A stretch of 64,000 nucleotides of DNA from MFD04580-c1 sp963702995 (GCA_963702995.1 OY969783.1:1612001-1676000), one strand, 5' to 3'. Counted from the stretch's first letter, positions 43,115-52,602 are shown. Notes: generated from the letters alone by a model not told the origin. Numbers and translations: made by a program.

Positions 43115-44425
43115 CTACATCGGCATGAGCCGGATCGGAACGCTGCCTTCGGTGACGCGCTTGATTTGTTCGTCGGCGATCGTCACCTTCAGCTTATAGC
43201 TGCCGGCGCCGAGTGACCTGGGGAGGATGATCTTCTTCACCACGAAAAAATCGTGGCGGCGGTTGCGGGAGAGATCGGTCGGGATGTCGCTCTTGTCGTG
43301 CCAGACGATCGTGCCGGTCTCTGTATAGAGGACCGCCTCCTGGCTCAACTTCGTCTCCCACATTTGTTTGTCGTTGCGCTGCGACGAGAAGTTCTGGACC
43401 TCGCAATAGATGATCAGCGGGTTGTCCACGCCCGCGCGCAGGTCGCTGGGCATCGGGTCATAGACGCCGAACCCTTTCACCGAGCTGCACAACTGGATGG
43501 TCGGGATGGACAGGTCGGCCGCGGCGCGGACGCGATCGATCATGTCAACCAGCGGCTTGATCTTGGCGCTCATCCGCAGGTTCCGGTCGGCCCGGATCTG
43601 CCGGCGGAACAGGCTCAGGCCGTCCATCATCGCGTTCAGCAGCTCCCGATCCTCGGACTGAAGCGTCGCCATCGTCTCGTATTGCGGCACCTGGTCGTCC
43701 TGGATCAGCCGATAGAGCTCGTTATCGAGGTGGCTGGCCAGGTCGCTCGGGGCGTCGTGCATCCGCTGGGTGACGCGGCGGCTGACCGAGTCCGCATCGA
43801 TCGGGGATGAGGCGAGCAACACGGCGCGGGAGGGCTCGACATAGGACGACGCCTCGGGCGGCATGCCCGCCGTCGGCGATGGTGGAGCGGCCGCGGAGGC
43901 CGGAGGGCGGATCTGGGTCGGCTGATTGGCGGCCCCGATCGACGCATCGGCGCGGGCATCGTCCGGCGGCGCGGCGGCGACAGGTGTCGCGTCCTGCGGC
44001 ATCGGGCGGGGTTGCTTGGGGAGGTTCGAGAGAACAAGCGGCTCCGGCGTGAGCCATTCCACAGGCGACGCCTGCGGCGCTGGCGCGGCGGCCGCCGTCG
44101 GAGCGGCGGGCGCGGCCGACGCGAGTGCCGCCGACGTGGGTGCCCCCGGCGTCGGCATCAGGTGACGAGCGACCGGCGCGTTCTCCATCGTCTGTGCGGT
44201 CGCGAGGGCGCGCTGCGTCACCGCATCGACGGTTGACGGCGGCTGCGACTGGGTTGGAGGATGCGGGTCCGCCTGCGCGTGCGGCTCAAGGTTCGAGGGA
44301 ACGATCTCAATCCGCCGGTGCGGCCGCGACTCTTCCGAGCTGCACCCGGAAGTGAGCATCGCGCCACCGACGGCGGCGATCCCGGGCACGATGAGACAAG
44401 CGGCGAGGAGACGACGTGAATTCAT
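43115..44425 (-). CDS. Lipoprotein with Pro/Ala-rich linker, unknown
   Basis: A 436-residue protein. The signal peptide RRLLAACLIVPGIAAVGGAM ends in a lipobox (TSGCSS). A 200-residue low-complexity Ala/Pro linker leads to a folded C-terminal domain (about residues 220-436) with helices (TLQSEDRELLNAMMDGLSLF) and a beta-rich end (NPLIIYCEVQNFSS, SYKLKVTIADEQIKRVTEGS). I do not recognise the domain. ATG 44425 has AAGGA upstream; an ATG 9 bases further up is possible. Confidence 0.65.
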   Translation of the reverse strand: MNSRRLLAACLIVPGIAAVGGAMLTSGCSSEESRPHRRIEIVPSNLEPHAQADPHPPTQSQPPSTVDAVTQRALATAQTMENAPVARHLMPTPGAPTSAALASAAPAAPTAAAAPAPQASPVEWLTPEPLVLSNLPKQPRPMPQDATPVAAAPPDDARADASIGAANQPTQIRPPASAAAPPSPTAGMPPEASSYVEPSRAVLLASSPIDADSVSRRVTQRMHDAPSDLASHLDNELYRLIQDDQVPQYETMATLQSEDRELLNAMMDGLSLFRRQIRADRNLRMSAKIKPLVDMIDRVRAAADLSIPTIQLCSSVKGFGVYDPMPSDLRAGVDNPLIIYCEVQNFSSQRNDKQMWETKLSQEAVLYTETGTIVWHDKSDIPTDLSRNRRHDFFVVKKIILPRSLGAGSYKLKVTIADEQIKRVTEGSVPIRLMPM

Positions 44426-44776
44426 GGTGTCCATCCTTGGACGCTCGTTCGACCGGAGCTCCGCCCGGCCTGGGCCCGCCACCGATCACCTTCCCACCCC
44501 GGAGAAAGCTTTGGCGGCTTCTACGTTCAATATATCGATCACCTCGGCGGCCGCAAGGGTTAGGGGGAGTTGGAGTTGCTCGGGTTGTGGCCGCCTGTCT
44601 TGGCAAGCCGCCTGCACGGCGCGGAAAGCGACTCGGGCCTTCCCGGGAGGGCGCGTACGCGCTGGGTGAGGAGCAACCTGCCGGCCGCAGCCCAGATGTA
44701 GGGCGGGCTTCAGCCCGCCGCAAAGTGGTGTGGTGGCGGGCTGAAGCCCGCCCTACATTTCTAATCGCGCGACCGA
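44426..44776. other. Gap with hairpin repeat, no gene
   Basis: 350 bases between the lipoprotein start and the DUF4058 gene. It contains the 63-base hairpin repeat at 44696-44758, and otherwise nothing supported. Confidence 0.45.
44696..44758. repeat. Nested palindromic repeat GTAGGGCGGGCTTCAGCCCGCC
   Basis: The arms TGTAGGGCGGGCTTCAGCCC plus GCC (44697-44719) and GGCGGGCTGAAGCCCGCCCT plus ACA (44735-44757) are perfect inverted copies. Each arm is itself a palindrome, GGCGGGCT-TC-AGCCCGCC. This nested design is typical of REP-type or MITE-like units mobilised in trans. Confidence 0.75.
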
Positions 44777-45556
44777 TCAGATCAATCGCCCGGCGGCTCG
44801 CAGTTGAGCTTCCGCCCATTCGGCATCGGTATTCGTGAGAGGCGGGTCGCACGGTTCGTTGTATCGGGTGCGATCGTGGCGCCCCTCGCGATAGACCTGA
44901 TCGAGAAGCGTCTGCAGGTCGAGTGTCGCGTCGGCGTCGGATGTGCGAAGCGGGATGGGGATCGCCGGCAAACGACTTCGCATCGAGATCGGATAGAGTT
45001 CGACGCGCCGAGCGGGATGCGGCCGGCGAATAATCACTCGATATGCCGCGTCAATGTCGGCTGGTGCGACGACGGGCCTGAGCAGGTCGCGCCATGCGCC
45101 GGCGCGACTCAGGTCGATCTCCACGAGGTTGACACCGCCTCGGGCAAGATCGTTGCGTTTCTGGCGATAAGCGTCGCGATTGTCGCCCGGAAGCTTGTTA
45201 GATCTGCTAAGGAACTCGATCACGGTGACGAGGCGGCCGCCGGAGGGGTCGGTCTCGATGTGCTCTTCGGAATCCAGTTCCAGGAGGATCGGCTGGGCGA
45301 CGGCGGTTGCCGATTCGGGTGACGTCGCGGCGAGCGGCGGCGTGGTTGCGTCTTCATAAACGCGGGCGTCGGGGTAGATGGCTCGGGGCCGAGCGTACTC
45401 GACGCAATCGACAACGACCCGCTCCTCAACTCGCGCCACCAGGTCCTCCGGAAGAACGCTATTGAGCGTCCCGGACGCGAGCGTAATGAGGCGGCTGTGC
45501 ACGTCGCCCCATGAACGCTCGAGGTACGGGTCCATTCCGGGGAACGGGCTTTTCAT
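44777..45556 (-). CDS. DUF4058-family protein
   Basis: A 259-residue protein beginning MKSPFPGMDPYLERSWGDVH, the hallmark of DUF4058, with conserved LLELDSEEHIETDPSGGRLV and VIEFLSRSNKLPGDNRDAYR, plus NLVEIDLSRAG. The family is common in cyanobacteria and planctomycetes and resembles PD-(D/E)XK nucleases; the function is unproven. ATG 45556 is chosen because the family always starts at this motif. It lies 55 bases downstream of the EccC-like gene but has no known link to secretion. Confidence 0.87.
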   Translation of the reverse strand: MKSPFPGMDPYLERSWGDVHSRLITLASGTLNSVLPEDLVARVEERVVVDCVEYARPRAIYPDARVYEDATTPPLAATSPESATAVAQPILLELDSEEHIETDPSGGRLVTVIEFLSRSNKLPGDNRDAYRQKRNDLARGGVNLVEIDLSRAGAWRDLLRPVVAPADIDAAYRVIIRRPHPARRVELYPISMRSRLPAIPIPLRTSDADATLDLQTLLDQVYREGRHDRTRYNEPCDPPLTNTDAEWAEAQLRAAGRLI

Positions 45557-45611
45557 GAAGTCCACCAAATCGTGACGTACCGTAGGGCTACAGATACCGG
45601 CACCCGCCGCT

Positions 45612-48600
45612 TCACGCCTTCGGCTTGGCGGCCAGCGCGACTCGGGCGGATTCGAGCCACTCCTTCGGGGCCAGGCCGTACGGGCGGAACTTGTCAACCG
45701 TCCCCTGCTCCTCGCTATAGGCCAACGCGCGGTGGAAGCCGAGCTTGTTGGCGATCGGGGAGTCGATCAGGTTGCTGGAGTCGGCGGCGCTCATCTGGAA
45801 CAGGACGCGGTTGTCGAACTCGCGGAGGCTGCCGCGGTCGAGCGTGCGCTCCACGGCGACCGGCGTATCGCACCAGGCGATAAAGTGGACGCCGACCGGC
45901 GGGCCGTCGCGGAGCAGGTCGGCGAACTGCTTGCCGGGGTCGGCCTTCTTCTCCGCGTCCAGCGAAAAGCTGAAGCTCTCGTCCGACTTGCGAAGCATGC
46001 GGTAGCGCTGCAGCCCGTTGATGAAGACGTAGATGTCGGGCTCGGGACGCGGGCCTTCCTCGACCACCGGCGCGGGCGGCTCCGCGGGCTCGGGCGGCGG
46101 CGCGTCCTCGGCCGCCTCGTCGTCGCGCTTGCCCAGCGAGGCGAGGAAATCGTCGTCGTCCTCCTCTTCCGCGGGCTTGGCCTGCGGCGCGGGGCGCCGC
46201 CCATCCGCCGCTGGACTTCTATCGCGATCTCGTTGATCGCCTCGCCGACGTTGCGGTAATCCACCGCGACGCTCGGCTGCGGGATGATCGCCCGGATCCC
46301 CTCCAGGATGCCGGCCAGGGCCGAGTCGGCCGGCGTGCCGTCGAGGAGGTAGACCTTGGCGGCCGCGGGGGATTGCTGCGCCGCGACGCTGATCATTTCC
46401 GAGGCGAGGATGGCGGTCGCCGCCTCATCCTGCTGTCCGACAATGAGCAGGTTCGACCCGCTGTTGCGGCGGTAGACGGTGGCGGCCGGCTCCTTGATCG
46501 CGACGGGGTCGCCCATCCAGGCCGGGACGACCGCGCCGAAGTTGGGGAATCGCCACGTCCCCGCGGCAAGCGAGGCGGCGAGTTGCCGGTTGAGCGTGAT
46601 ATCGGCGGCCGCGTTGCCTTCAAAAACGACGGTCTGGTCGTCGCCGATTCGGCGGAGGCGCGGCGGCGTGGTCCGTGCCGCGGCCGGAGACTTTCTTCAG
46701 GTAGTTATCGCGGCCGCTGTCGGAGAGCCAGGCCACTTGGAAGGGGCTGTTGGCTTCGACCAGGCCGCCCTGGTCGTTATAGATGCCTTCGCCCGGGCGG
46801 GTGAGGAGGCGGGCGGCCGAGTTGCCGTCGCCAAGGATGATCTGCGAATCGGCATCGCTGGTCATCAGGGCGACGCGGACGGCCATCTGGCCCAGCGTGC
46901 TGCGGCCCAGGCCGGAGTTCCCGCCGATCGTCTGGCTGCCCAGGATGACGTGCATGCCGAACGCACGGCCCTGGCGGACGAGGCGGTCCAGGAGCAGCGC
47001 CGCCTCGGACGCAAGCTTGTCTTCTTCGGTGAAGAACTCCTGAAATTCGTCAATGATCAGCAGCGTCCGGGGCATCGGCCCGGCATTGGGGGATTGGCGG
47101 TAGGAGGCCAGGTCCTGCGTGCCGGCGCGGCGATAGACTTCGCCGCGGCGGGCCAGCTCGACGTCGAGGCGCTGCAGGACGCTCAGGCCAAACTCGCGAT
47201 CGCTTTCGACGGCGATCGCCTTGGCGTGGGGCAGGTGGTGCTCGGCGTAGGTCTTGAACTCGACGCCCTTCTTAAAGTCGATCAGATAGAACTCGACTTC
47301 GTCCGGCGAATACCACATCGCCAGGTTCGTGATGATCGCGTGGAGCAGCGTTGACTTACCGGAGCCGGTCTTACCGGCGATGATCATGTGCTGGGCGACG
47401 CCTTTGCCCAGCCGCATGTACTGGAGCCGCGTAGCGCCGCTGCGGCCGACGGCGACCATCAGCTCGGACCCGCTGTTCATGGTCCAGTATTGCTCGTCCT
47501 TGGGGGCGATGGTGTCGAACGCGACTTCCACGCGCTTCGCGTTCTTGGCCCCAACGCCGACGACGTGCGTGAGCTTTGTGAGCTGGTCCTCGGTCGGCGG
47601 CGGGTCCAGCGCGAGCGGGAACTGCCGGAAGACCTCATCCTGCCAGACGAACCGCTTCCCCAGCGGCGTGCTCTGAAGCACGAGATTGACGGCGCCGGCC
47701 TCCAGGTCCTCCTGGCGGATCTCGCTGGGGAGGGGTTCGCGCGTGTCGCGGAGGATCAGGGTGAAGACGCCGCACCGCGCGCCGCTGTTGATGATGCTCT
47801 GCAGGCGGCGGAGCGCGTCGGAGCTGAAGCCGGTCGGGAAGTCGGAGATGACCAGGTAGCGATAGGGCTCGGCGAGCTCGCCGGCCTGCGCGTTGTACTC
47901 GTCGATCGTGGCGTATTCGTTGCGCAGGTACTTCTGGATGACCGTTTCCATGTGCTCGGTCAGGTCCGAGAGGCGCTGGTCGATCTGGTCGGTTTCGGTC
48001 CAGACGCGAACGCCGACCAGGGCGTCGTCATAGTCGGCCAGGTGCATGAACCCGGCGAACGTTTGACCGAGGCCGACCGGGTCGATCAGGATGAACCGCA
48101 CGCGCCCGGCGGGCTGCCCGGTGATCAGGCGGGCCATTACCATCTGCAAGGCGCCCAGGGCTTCCTGACGCCCTTCCCGATCGGTTTGGATCAGGAGCGA
48201 CGCCGCGCCCGGGAAGGCGAGGCTGGCCGGGACGCTGAAGGCCTCGGGGAGCTTGATGGTCAGGGTGGGCGCCGGCTCGGCCGCCTTCACGGGGACGCGG
48301 CTGGCCGCCTGCTGGGCGGCGCGGAGCGGGTTGTCGAGCCAGTCAACGTCGGATTGTTCTTCCGGTTCCGGCGCCTCCTCGACAACCGGATTGGCCGAGT
48401 TGCTGGCGATCTGGCGCAGGTCCACCTGGATCTCACCGAAGCGGATCAGCGTGGCGAACTTCGTCGGCGGCTTCCATGTGCCCCACGCCGAGTCAGACCA
48501 CTCAATCGGCGTGTTCGGATGGCCCGTCTTGGCCAGGCCCTCGGTGGAGGGGGCGTCGCCGTTCAAGTGACCGTTGGTTTCGCTGGGGATCCCGCCGATC

Positions 48601-49943
48601 CCGCGCAGGCCGTTCGCGAGGCGCCGCTCCAGGTTCGAGCGGGCCTGCTCGTACTTGCGGCGGCTTTCGCGGGTCAGGAGGTCGAACTTCTGCTGGGCCG
48701 CGTCAAGCTGCTTCTGCTGCTGATCGGACAGCTCGGTCAGGGCCGACTTCTGCCACTTCTCCGCGTCGGCAAGGCCCTTGTTGTGCTCCGACTGGATCCG
48801 GGCGAGCGATGTCTGCCGGCGGGCGCGAACCTGTTGTTCGACGGCCTCGCGCTTCGCGTTCGCGTTGGCGAGGATCGGGGCGATACGCTCCTTGGCGGCA
48901 TTCACTTCGGCATCGCGGCGGCGCTGCGCCTTTTCGAACTGGACCTCGCGGGCGGCTTCTGACGCACGCAGCTCGGCCTTGGCAGCCTTGCGGGCGGCCG
49001 CGACACTCTCCTTGAACGGGCGATAGGCGGCGATGGCCTGCTTCTTGGCGGCCCCGCGCAAAGCGAAGCCCGCGACGAGGACGACGACGAGCGTGCCGCC
49101 CGCCGCGGCGGCCGCCGGGATCACCGGGTTGGCGGCCGGCCCGCCCGCGATGAAATACGCGGCGGCCGCGGCGCCCAACGCCAGGCCCACCGCGACCACA
49201 TACATAAAGACGCCGGACAGGAGCCGCGGGAGGAAGAGCGTCCGCAGCTTCTCGAGGCGCTGCTCGACCCGCTCTCGCGCGGCGGCGAAGTCGGCCGTCG
49301 CGGGCGCGTCGGTGGTCGCCGCTTCCGCCGCCGACGCCCCGCTGGCGGCCGCCACGGTGACCCGGTATTCGGTCAGCATCTCGTCGCCCTTGGCGACGAG
49401 CTCGTCGAGCTCTTTCTGCCGGGCTTCGTGCTCTTCGGCCGCCTTTTTCCCTTCTTCGCGGATCTGGTTCTGGGCGACGTCGAAGACGCTCTCGGCGAGC
49501 CAGCAATCGTGATCGAGCCTGTCCTTGATCTTCTGGGTGATCGGCTCGGCCTGGGCTTCAATCTTCTGGCGGGAAGCGGTCTCCTGGGCCTGGACGGCCT
49601 GGGTGTCCGAGTTGTACTTGGCCTGCACGGCCGCGATCTTCTCGCGGTACTGGGCCTTAACCGTCTCTTCCAGCCCCTTGTAGCGCTGGCGGATGGCCTC
49701 GGTGGCCTTTTCCAGCTCTTTGGCGGCGCCGGCGGTGGACTTGATGCGGAATCGCTCGATCTTGGCCTCGGTGGCGGCGCATTCGGTCGAGAGGGAGACC
49801 AGGTCGCGCAGGGCGGCGCGCTGCGCGTCGGGCGTGGCCGGGGGGCCGTAGTCGGTCGGGGGCGTGAGCGTCAGATCGTTGGCTACGTCGGGCGGCGCGG
49901 CGTCGAGCTGAACGGCGGACTGTGTTGCGTCTTCGAGTGACAT
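45612..49943 (-). CDS. EccC/EssC-like FtsK/SpoIIIE ATPase of a type VII-like secretion locus (two frameshifts)
   Basis: About 1,440 residues when joined. The N-terminal 235 residues form a coiled coil (RQRYKGLEETVKAQYREKIA). Two membrane helices follow at about 240-295 (GVFMYVVAVGLALGAAAAAY, GGTLVVVLVAGFAL), then a second coiled coil and a forkhead-independent linker. A degenerate ATPase domain (SLLIQTDREGRQEALGALQM) precedes the main FtsK domain, with Walker A AGKTGSGKST near residue 860 and Walker B LLIIDEFQ near 960. After a missing base near 46650 a third ATPase-like domain follows (SGSNLLIVGQQDEAATAILA); after another near 46195 it ends DIYVFINGLQRYRML to KPKA. It would power export of the WXG100-type proteins encoded just upstream. 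Confidence 0.83.
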
Positions 49944-50051
49944 CGTTGCGGCATCCGATGGGGTGAGGGGTCAGGCGGACGATGGGAGCCTTGGCGGCGG
50001 CCGGCGTCGGGGAAGACGCGCAGGCCGGCCTGTCGGGGCGGCGCGCTCGTT

Positions 50052-50264
50052 TCAGCTACAGTCCCGCTTGGCCTGGGTGATGACCTGTGAAACGTGATCC
50101 ATTGCGCTGGTTGCGGTTCGAAGGTCCTGCTCGAGCGCCCGGATGTACTTTTCCTCAAATTCCCGGGCGACCTTGTCGTCCCAGTTGCTCCGGGCCTCGG
50201 CCCACTTGAACAGCAGCCCCTTCAAGCCCTTCGCTAGCGTGCCTCTGGCTTCATGTACGCCCAT
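50052..50264 (-). CDS. Small WXG100-like helical protein
   Basis: A 70-residue protein, LKGLLFKWAEARSNWDDKVA followed by REFEEKYIRALEQDLRTATS, predicted as two helices around a W-D-D turn. The W, then F..xY spacing (NWDDKVAREFEEKYI) resembles the WXG/WXD class of type VII substrates and chaperone-like partners. It lies 108 bases before the EccC-like gene and 34 bases after its upstream neighbour on the same strand. I would call it a candidate secretion partner, not a proven member of the family. Confidence 0.65.
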   Translation of the reverse strand: MGVHEARGTLAKGLKGLLFKWAEARSNWDDKVAREFEEKYIRALEQDLRTATSAMDHVSQVITQAKRDCS

Positions 50265-50297
50265 AATCCGTCTCCCACAGAATCGCCGAATGTACGC

Positions 50298-51080
50298 TTA
50301 TTGCCCGCCGCTGGATGCGACGGCCGCCGGCGCCGGTGCGGCATGGGCCGCGGCGTCCGCGGGGATGACCGCTTTTTCGTTCGCCGCCGCCGCTTCGTTC
50401 GGTGGCATGCCGGGCGCCGATGCGCCATTCGCCGGCGACGCGCTCGCATCGATTTTGGCGTCGGTAGCCGACGCAGGGGCGACCGCATCAGGCTCGGCCG
50501 GCGCGGCGATCGGGGGCGGTGCGTCGCCCGGCGGCATGGCGGCGCTTCCGGCGCTCGAGCCGCCTGTCGGCGTGTCGTCGATCACCGGCGCCGTGAGGGC
50601 CGCGTAGGCTTCCAGCGCCGCGACCATTCGATCCAGTTTCGTGGCGGCCACCGGCAGGTCGGCGCGGACGGTGGTCGCGAAGCGGCCGACTGTCCCGAGG
50701 TAGGCCTGAGCCTCCTTTTGCATCTGCCGCACCCAGCTCTTGGTAGCGGCGAGCTTCTGAATGGCCTCCTCCAGCGCTCGTTCGGCGATCCGCAGCGCCT
50801 TTTCCTCATCGACGACCGACTCTTTGGAACCGGCCGCCCCCTTGAAGACCTTTTTGAAGCGAACCGCCTCTTTGGCCTTGCTGACGACCTCGGTGCGCTT
50901 TCGAACCTGCGACTGCCAGTGCGACATCTGCTCGTTTTCGAGCCACATCTGGATGCGCTGGACGTCCGATTCGGCGTCGCCCAGCGCCACGCCGGCCGCG
51001 TCGGCGAATTTGATCAGCGCAACCCGGAACTGACGTAGGGCATCAACCGAACTGACTTTGGCGCCTTGGCTCATGGTCAT
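50298..51080 (-). CDS. Coiled-coil protein of the type VII-like locus
   Basis: A 260-residue protein. Residues 5-185 are long helices (VDALRQFRVALIKFADAAGV, ESDVQRIQMWLENEQMSHWQ, VRKRTEVVSKAKEAVRFKKV), and the remaining about 75 residues are an Ala/Pro-rich tail (PPPIAAPAEPDAVAPASATD). The helical part resembles the N-terminal regions of LXG or PPE-type secretion substrates in length and position, with a disordered rather than toxic C-terminus. It sits between the WXG100 gene and the small helical gene, same strand. The start may be at 51080 or 51074. Confidence 0.65.
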   Translation of the reverse strand: MTMSQGAKVSSVDALRQFRVALIKFADAAGVALGDAESDVQRIQMWLENEQMSHWQSQVRKRTEVVSKAKEAVRFKKVFKGAAGSKESVVDEEKALRIAERALEEAIQKLAATKSWVRQMQKEAQAYLGTVGRFATTVRADLPVAATKLDRMVAALEAYAALTAPVIDDTPTGGSSAGSAAMPPGDAPPPIAAPAEPDAVAPASATDAKIDASASPANGASAPGMPPNEAAAANEKAVIPADAAAHAAPAPAAVASSGGQ

Positions 51081-51229
51081 CCTCCGGGCCTTTGTTGGCC
51101 GCGGCCGCCTTTGCTATTCGTCCGCGCGGGCATTCCCGCCGCCGGCCGACATCGCGGTCGTGCCTCGGCAGCGCCCGGCTGTTGGCGCGACGCCCGCGAG
51201 CCGCGCCGACCGTGCGGGCCGGGTGCGGC

Positions 51230-51502
51230 TTATCGCATTTTCAGGTATTCCTCGATCAGCGCCGCCTTCTTCGCCAGGAACTGCGAATGGGTATGGGATG
51301 ACTCCAGGAAGGTGCCGAGCGCTTTCACAGTCTGGTCGAAGCCTTCTGTGAACTTTTTCTGTTCCTGGTCGCGCCAGGTGGCTTCGAGGCCGCGTAGCTT
51401 GGCGTTCAGGCCAGAGAGCAGCGTTTGCAGGTCGTTGTTGAAGCGGTTCAGGTCGGCCGCGAACCGTCGCAGCTCGATGGGGTCAACATTCGCTTTTGAC
51501 AC
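51230..51502 (-). CDS. WXG100-family type VII secretion substrate
   Basis: A 90-residue two-helix protein. Helix 1 (ELRRFAADLNRFNNDLQTLL) is followed by LEATWRDQEQKKFTEGF, in which W-R-D replaces W-x-G, and by a second helix (FDQTVKALGTFLESSHTHSQ). Size, central Trp turn and helix pattern fit the WXG100/ESAT-6 family. The GTG start at 51502 has an excellent GGAGGTGA 8 bases upstream. It is the first gene of the minus-strand locus that includes the EccC-like ATPase, so it is probably exported as a dimer by that machine. Confidence 0.82.
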   Translation of the reverse strand: MSKANVDPIELRRFAADLNRFNNDLQTLLSGLNAKLRGLEATWRDQEQKKFTEGFDQTVKALGTFLESSHTHSQFLAKKAALIEEYLKMR

Positions 51503-51618
51503 AGGTCACCTCCGTCGCCGCCGCCCGGAGGGGTCTGCCTCGGGCGAGGCGGCCGTGCCCCGCAGTTTACGCGAAGGGTGGGAAAACTCCGAATGATTTT
51601 CGACCGGCGATTCAGACG

Positions 51619-51655
51619 AAAAAAAAGAGGCCCGGCCGGAAAAACCGGCCGGGCC
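51619..51655 (-). terminator. Strong rho-independent terminator upstream of the WXG100 gene
   Basis: A perfect 11-bp stem GGCCCGGCCGG (51629-51639 as read on plus) with CCGGCCGGGCC (51645-51655) and a five-base loop. On the minus strand it is followed by TCTTTTTTTT. It ends the leader RNA about 117 bases before the WXG100 start codon. Confidence 0.88.
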
Positions 51656-51817
51656 GCTACAGTGTGCTTGCTGCTGTGGTGAATCGGGCATCTCCCTCGG
51701 GAGCCACCCTTCCTCACCGGGCTGCCAGGCAGCCGCGTGTTCCGCAGGGGTTGCACCTGTCGGAAGCTGCCTAGAGCAGCCCACACATACAGTCAGAAAT
51801 GGTCACGGATCACCTCC
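51656..51817 (-). ncRNA. Structured leader RNA (possible attenuator) of the type VII-like locus
   Basis: Read on the minus strand, a nested hairpin GGGCTGC...GGCAGC...GCTGCC...GCAGCCC encloses TTCCG/CGGAA and CAGG/CCTG. A second stem-loop follows (GGTGA...CTCCCGAGGGAG...TCACC), then the strong terminator. The 5' arm of the first hairpin overlaps the last codons of an 11-codon mini-ORF with a near-perfect Shine-Dalgarno. This is the layout of a translation-controlled attenuator, though a stand-alone small RNA is also possible. It does not match SRP, tmRNA or RNase P signatures that I can recall. Confidence 0.55.
51771..51806 (-). CDS. Putative 11-residue leader peptide
   Basis: GTG 51806 to TAG 51771 encodes MTISDCMCGLL. 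GGAGG (51813-51817) with the longer match GGAGGTGATCC lies six bases upstream, the strongest ribosome site in the window. The two Cys codons and the position just before alternative hairpins and a terminator suggest a regulatory leader peptide. It has no homologue that I can name. Confidence 0.5.
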   Translation of the reverse strand: MTISDCMCGLL

Positions 51818-52258
51818 ATTTCGGAAGCCCGCCGAGGAGTATCGGGAGGCTTTGGCCTTGCCCAGCCGCCACAGGATTGATTCGAGGATGACTGTCGGTC
51901 GGAGGGGGGCGACGTGAATCGCCACTGGGGCCGACCTTAGTGAAGTCCTCTACTACCTGCCGCCAGACGTCCTCACCCGGCAACGCCTTGCCGGGTACAA
52001 CAGGTGAAAGCGATCGGCAGTGCCTTCCGCCGCTCACCTTTACCCGCCTTCCAGATTGGCATCTGGACGACGGGCGTCCATCCTGCGCTCCGCAGTTTGG
52101 ACGCGTAAAGATTAGGCTTTTCGATGCCTTCAATCAAGCCGAATCCGTTTTTTTGGCGGACGCAACTTCACCTAAAATGGAACGTGGTTCCGCGGCCCCT
52201 GACTGGGCAATTTTTGTCATGCTGCAACTGCTTCCGCCGGAGCCGATATGATGTGCAT
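51818..52258. other. Structured region without a clear gene
   Basis: Several stable hairpins are visible: CCCGGCAA/TTGCCGGG at 51976-51995, GGCGA/TCGCC around 51908-51923 inside GGTCGG/CCGACC, and CCAGA/TCTGG near 52051-52066. A minus-strand open frame (51810-52133) contains a protein-like stretch, VVPGKALPGEDVWRQVVEDF, but lacks recognisable similarity. It could be a 5' extension of the leader transcript or a gene remnant. Confidence 0.4.
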
Positions 52259-52505
52259 ATGGCGACCGCAGACGCTCAACAGACGCTCGAACAGGTACTA
52301 CTTGGAAATGCGATGGCGCTGCCTTTCCCTCGCGGCCGACCTGGACCGCGTCGAACGCGGCGCAGGCGGCCCGGCCGTCCTCGCCTCCGACCCCCGCCTG
52401 AAAAAACTCCGCGAGGCGATCGGCGTCCTTCTGGAGGGGACCGTCAACCGCGCCGAGCAAGTGCAGAACATCTTCAGCGACAAGACTCCACCGCCGTCGC
52501 GCTAG
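52259..52505 (+). CDS. Small hypothetical protein (probable frameshift)
   Basis: ATG 52259 gives MATADAQQTLEQVLLGNAMA. After an apparent one-base indel near 52315 another frame continues LSLAADLDRVERGAGGPAVL, then LREAIGVLLEGTVNRAEQVQ and a stop at 52505. Joined, about 82 residues of helical character. I do not recognise it. It lies between the leader region and the PIN-domain gene and is transcribed opposite to both. Confidence 0.45.
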
Positions 52506-52602
52506 GCCGGGCGAACCGAATGCCACGGAGTTGGTGTGGCGTCCGATCCATCCAAAGTCGCGCGGAGGGCGTGTTGTCGTCTCGGGTACGACGACAACAA
52601 GG

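Noticed and set aside
45612..49943. FtsK chromosome-segregation translocase
   Set aside because: The protein lacks the gamma DNA-binding domain and the four-helix N-terminus, carries more than one ATPase-like domain, and neighbours a WXG100 gene, all of which fit EccC/EssC better.
51619..51817. SRP (4.5S) RNA, tmRNA, RNase P RNA or a cobalamin riboswitch
   Set aside because: The nested hairpin has no GGAA tetraloop with the AGCAGCC block of SRP RNA, no tmRNA tag or T arm, and no RNase P GAGGAAAGTC. A GGTGCAACCCC stretch recalls cobalamin riboswitches, but the other conserved boxes are missing.
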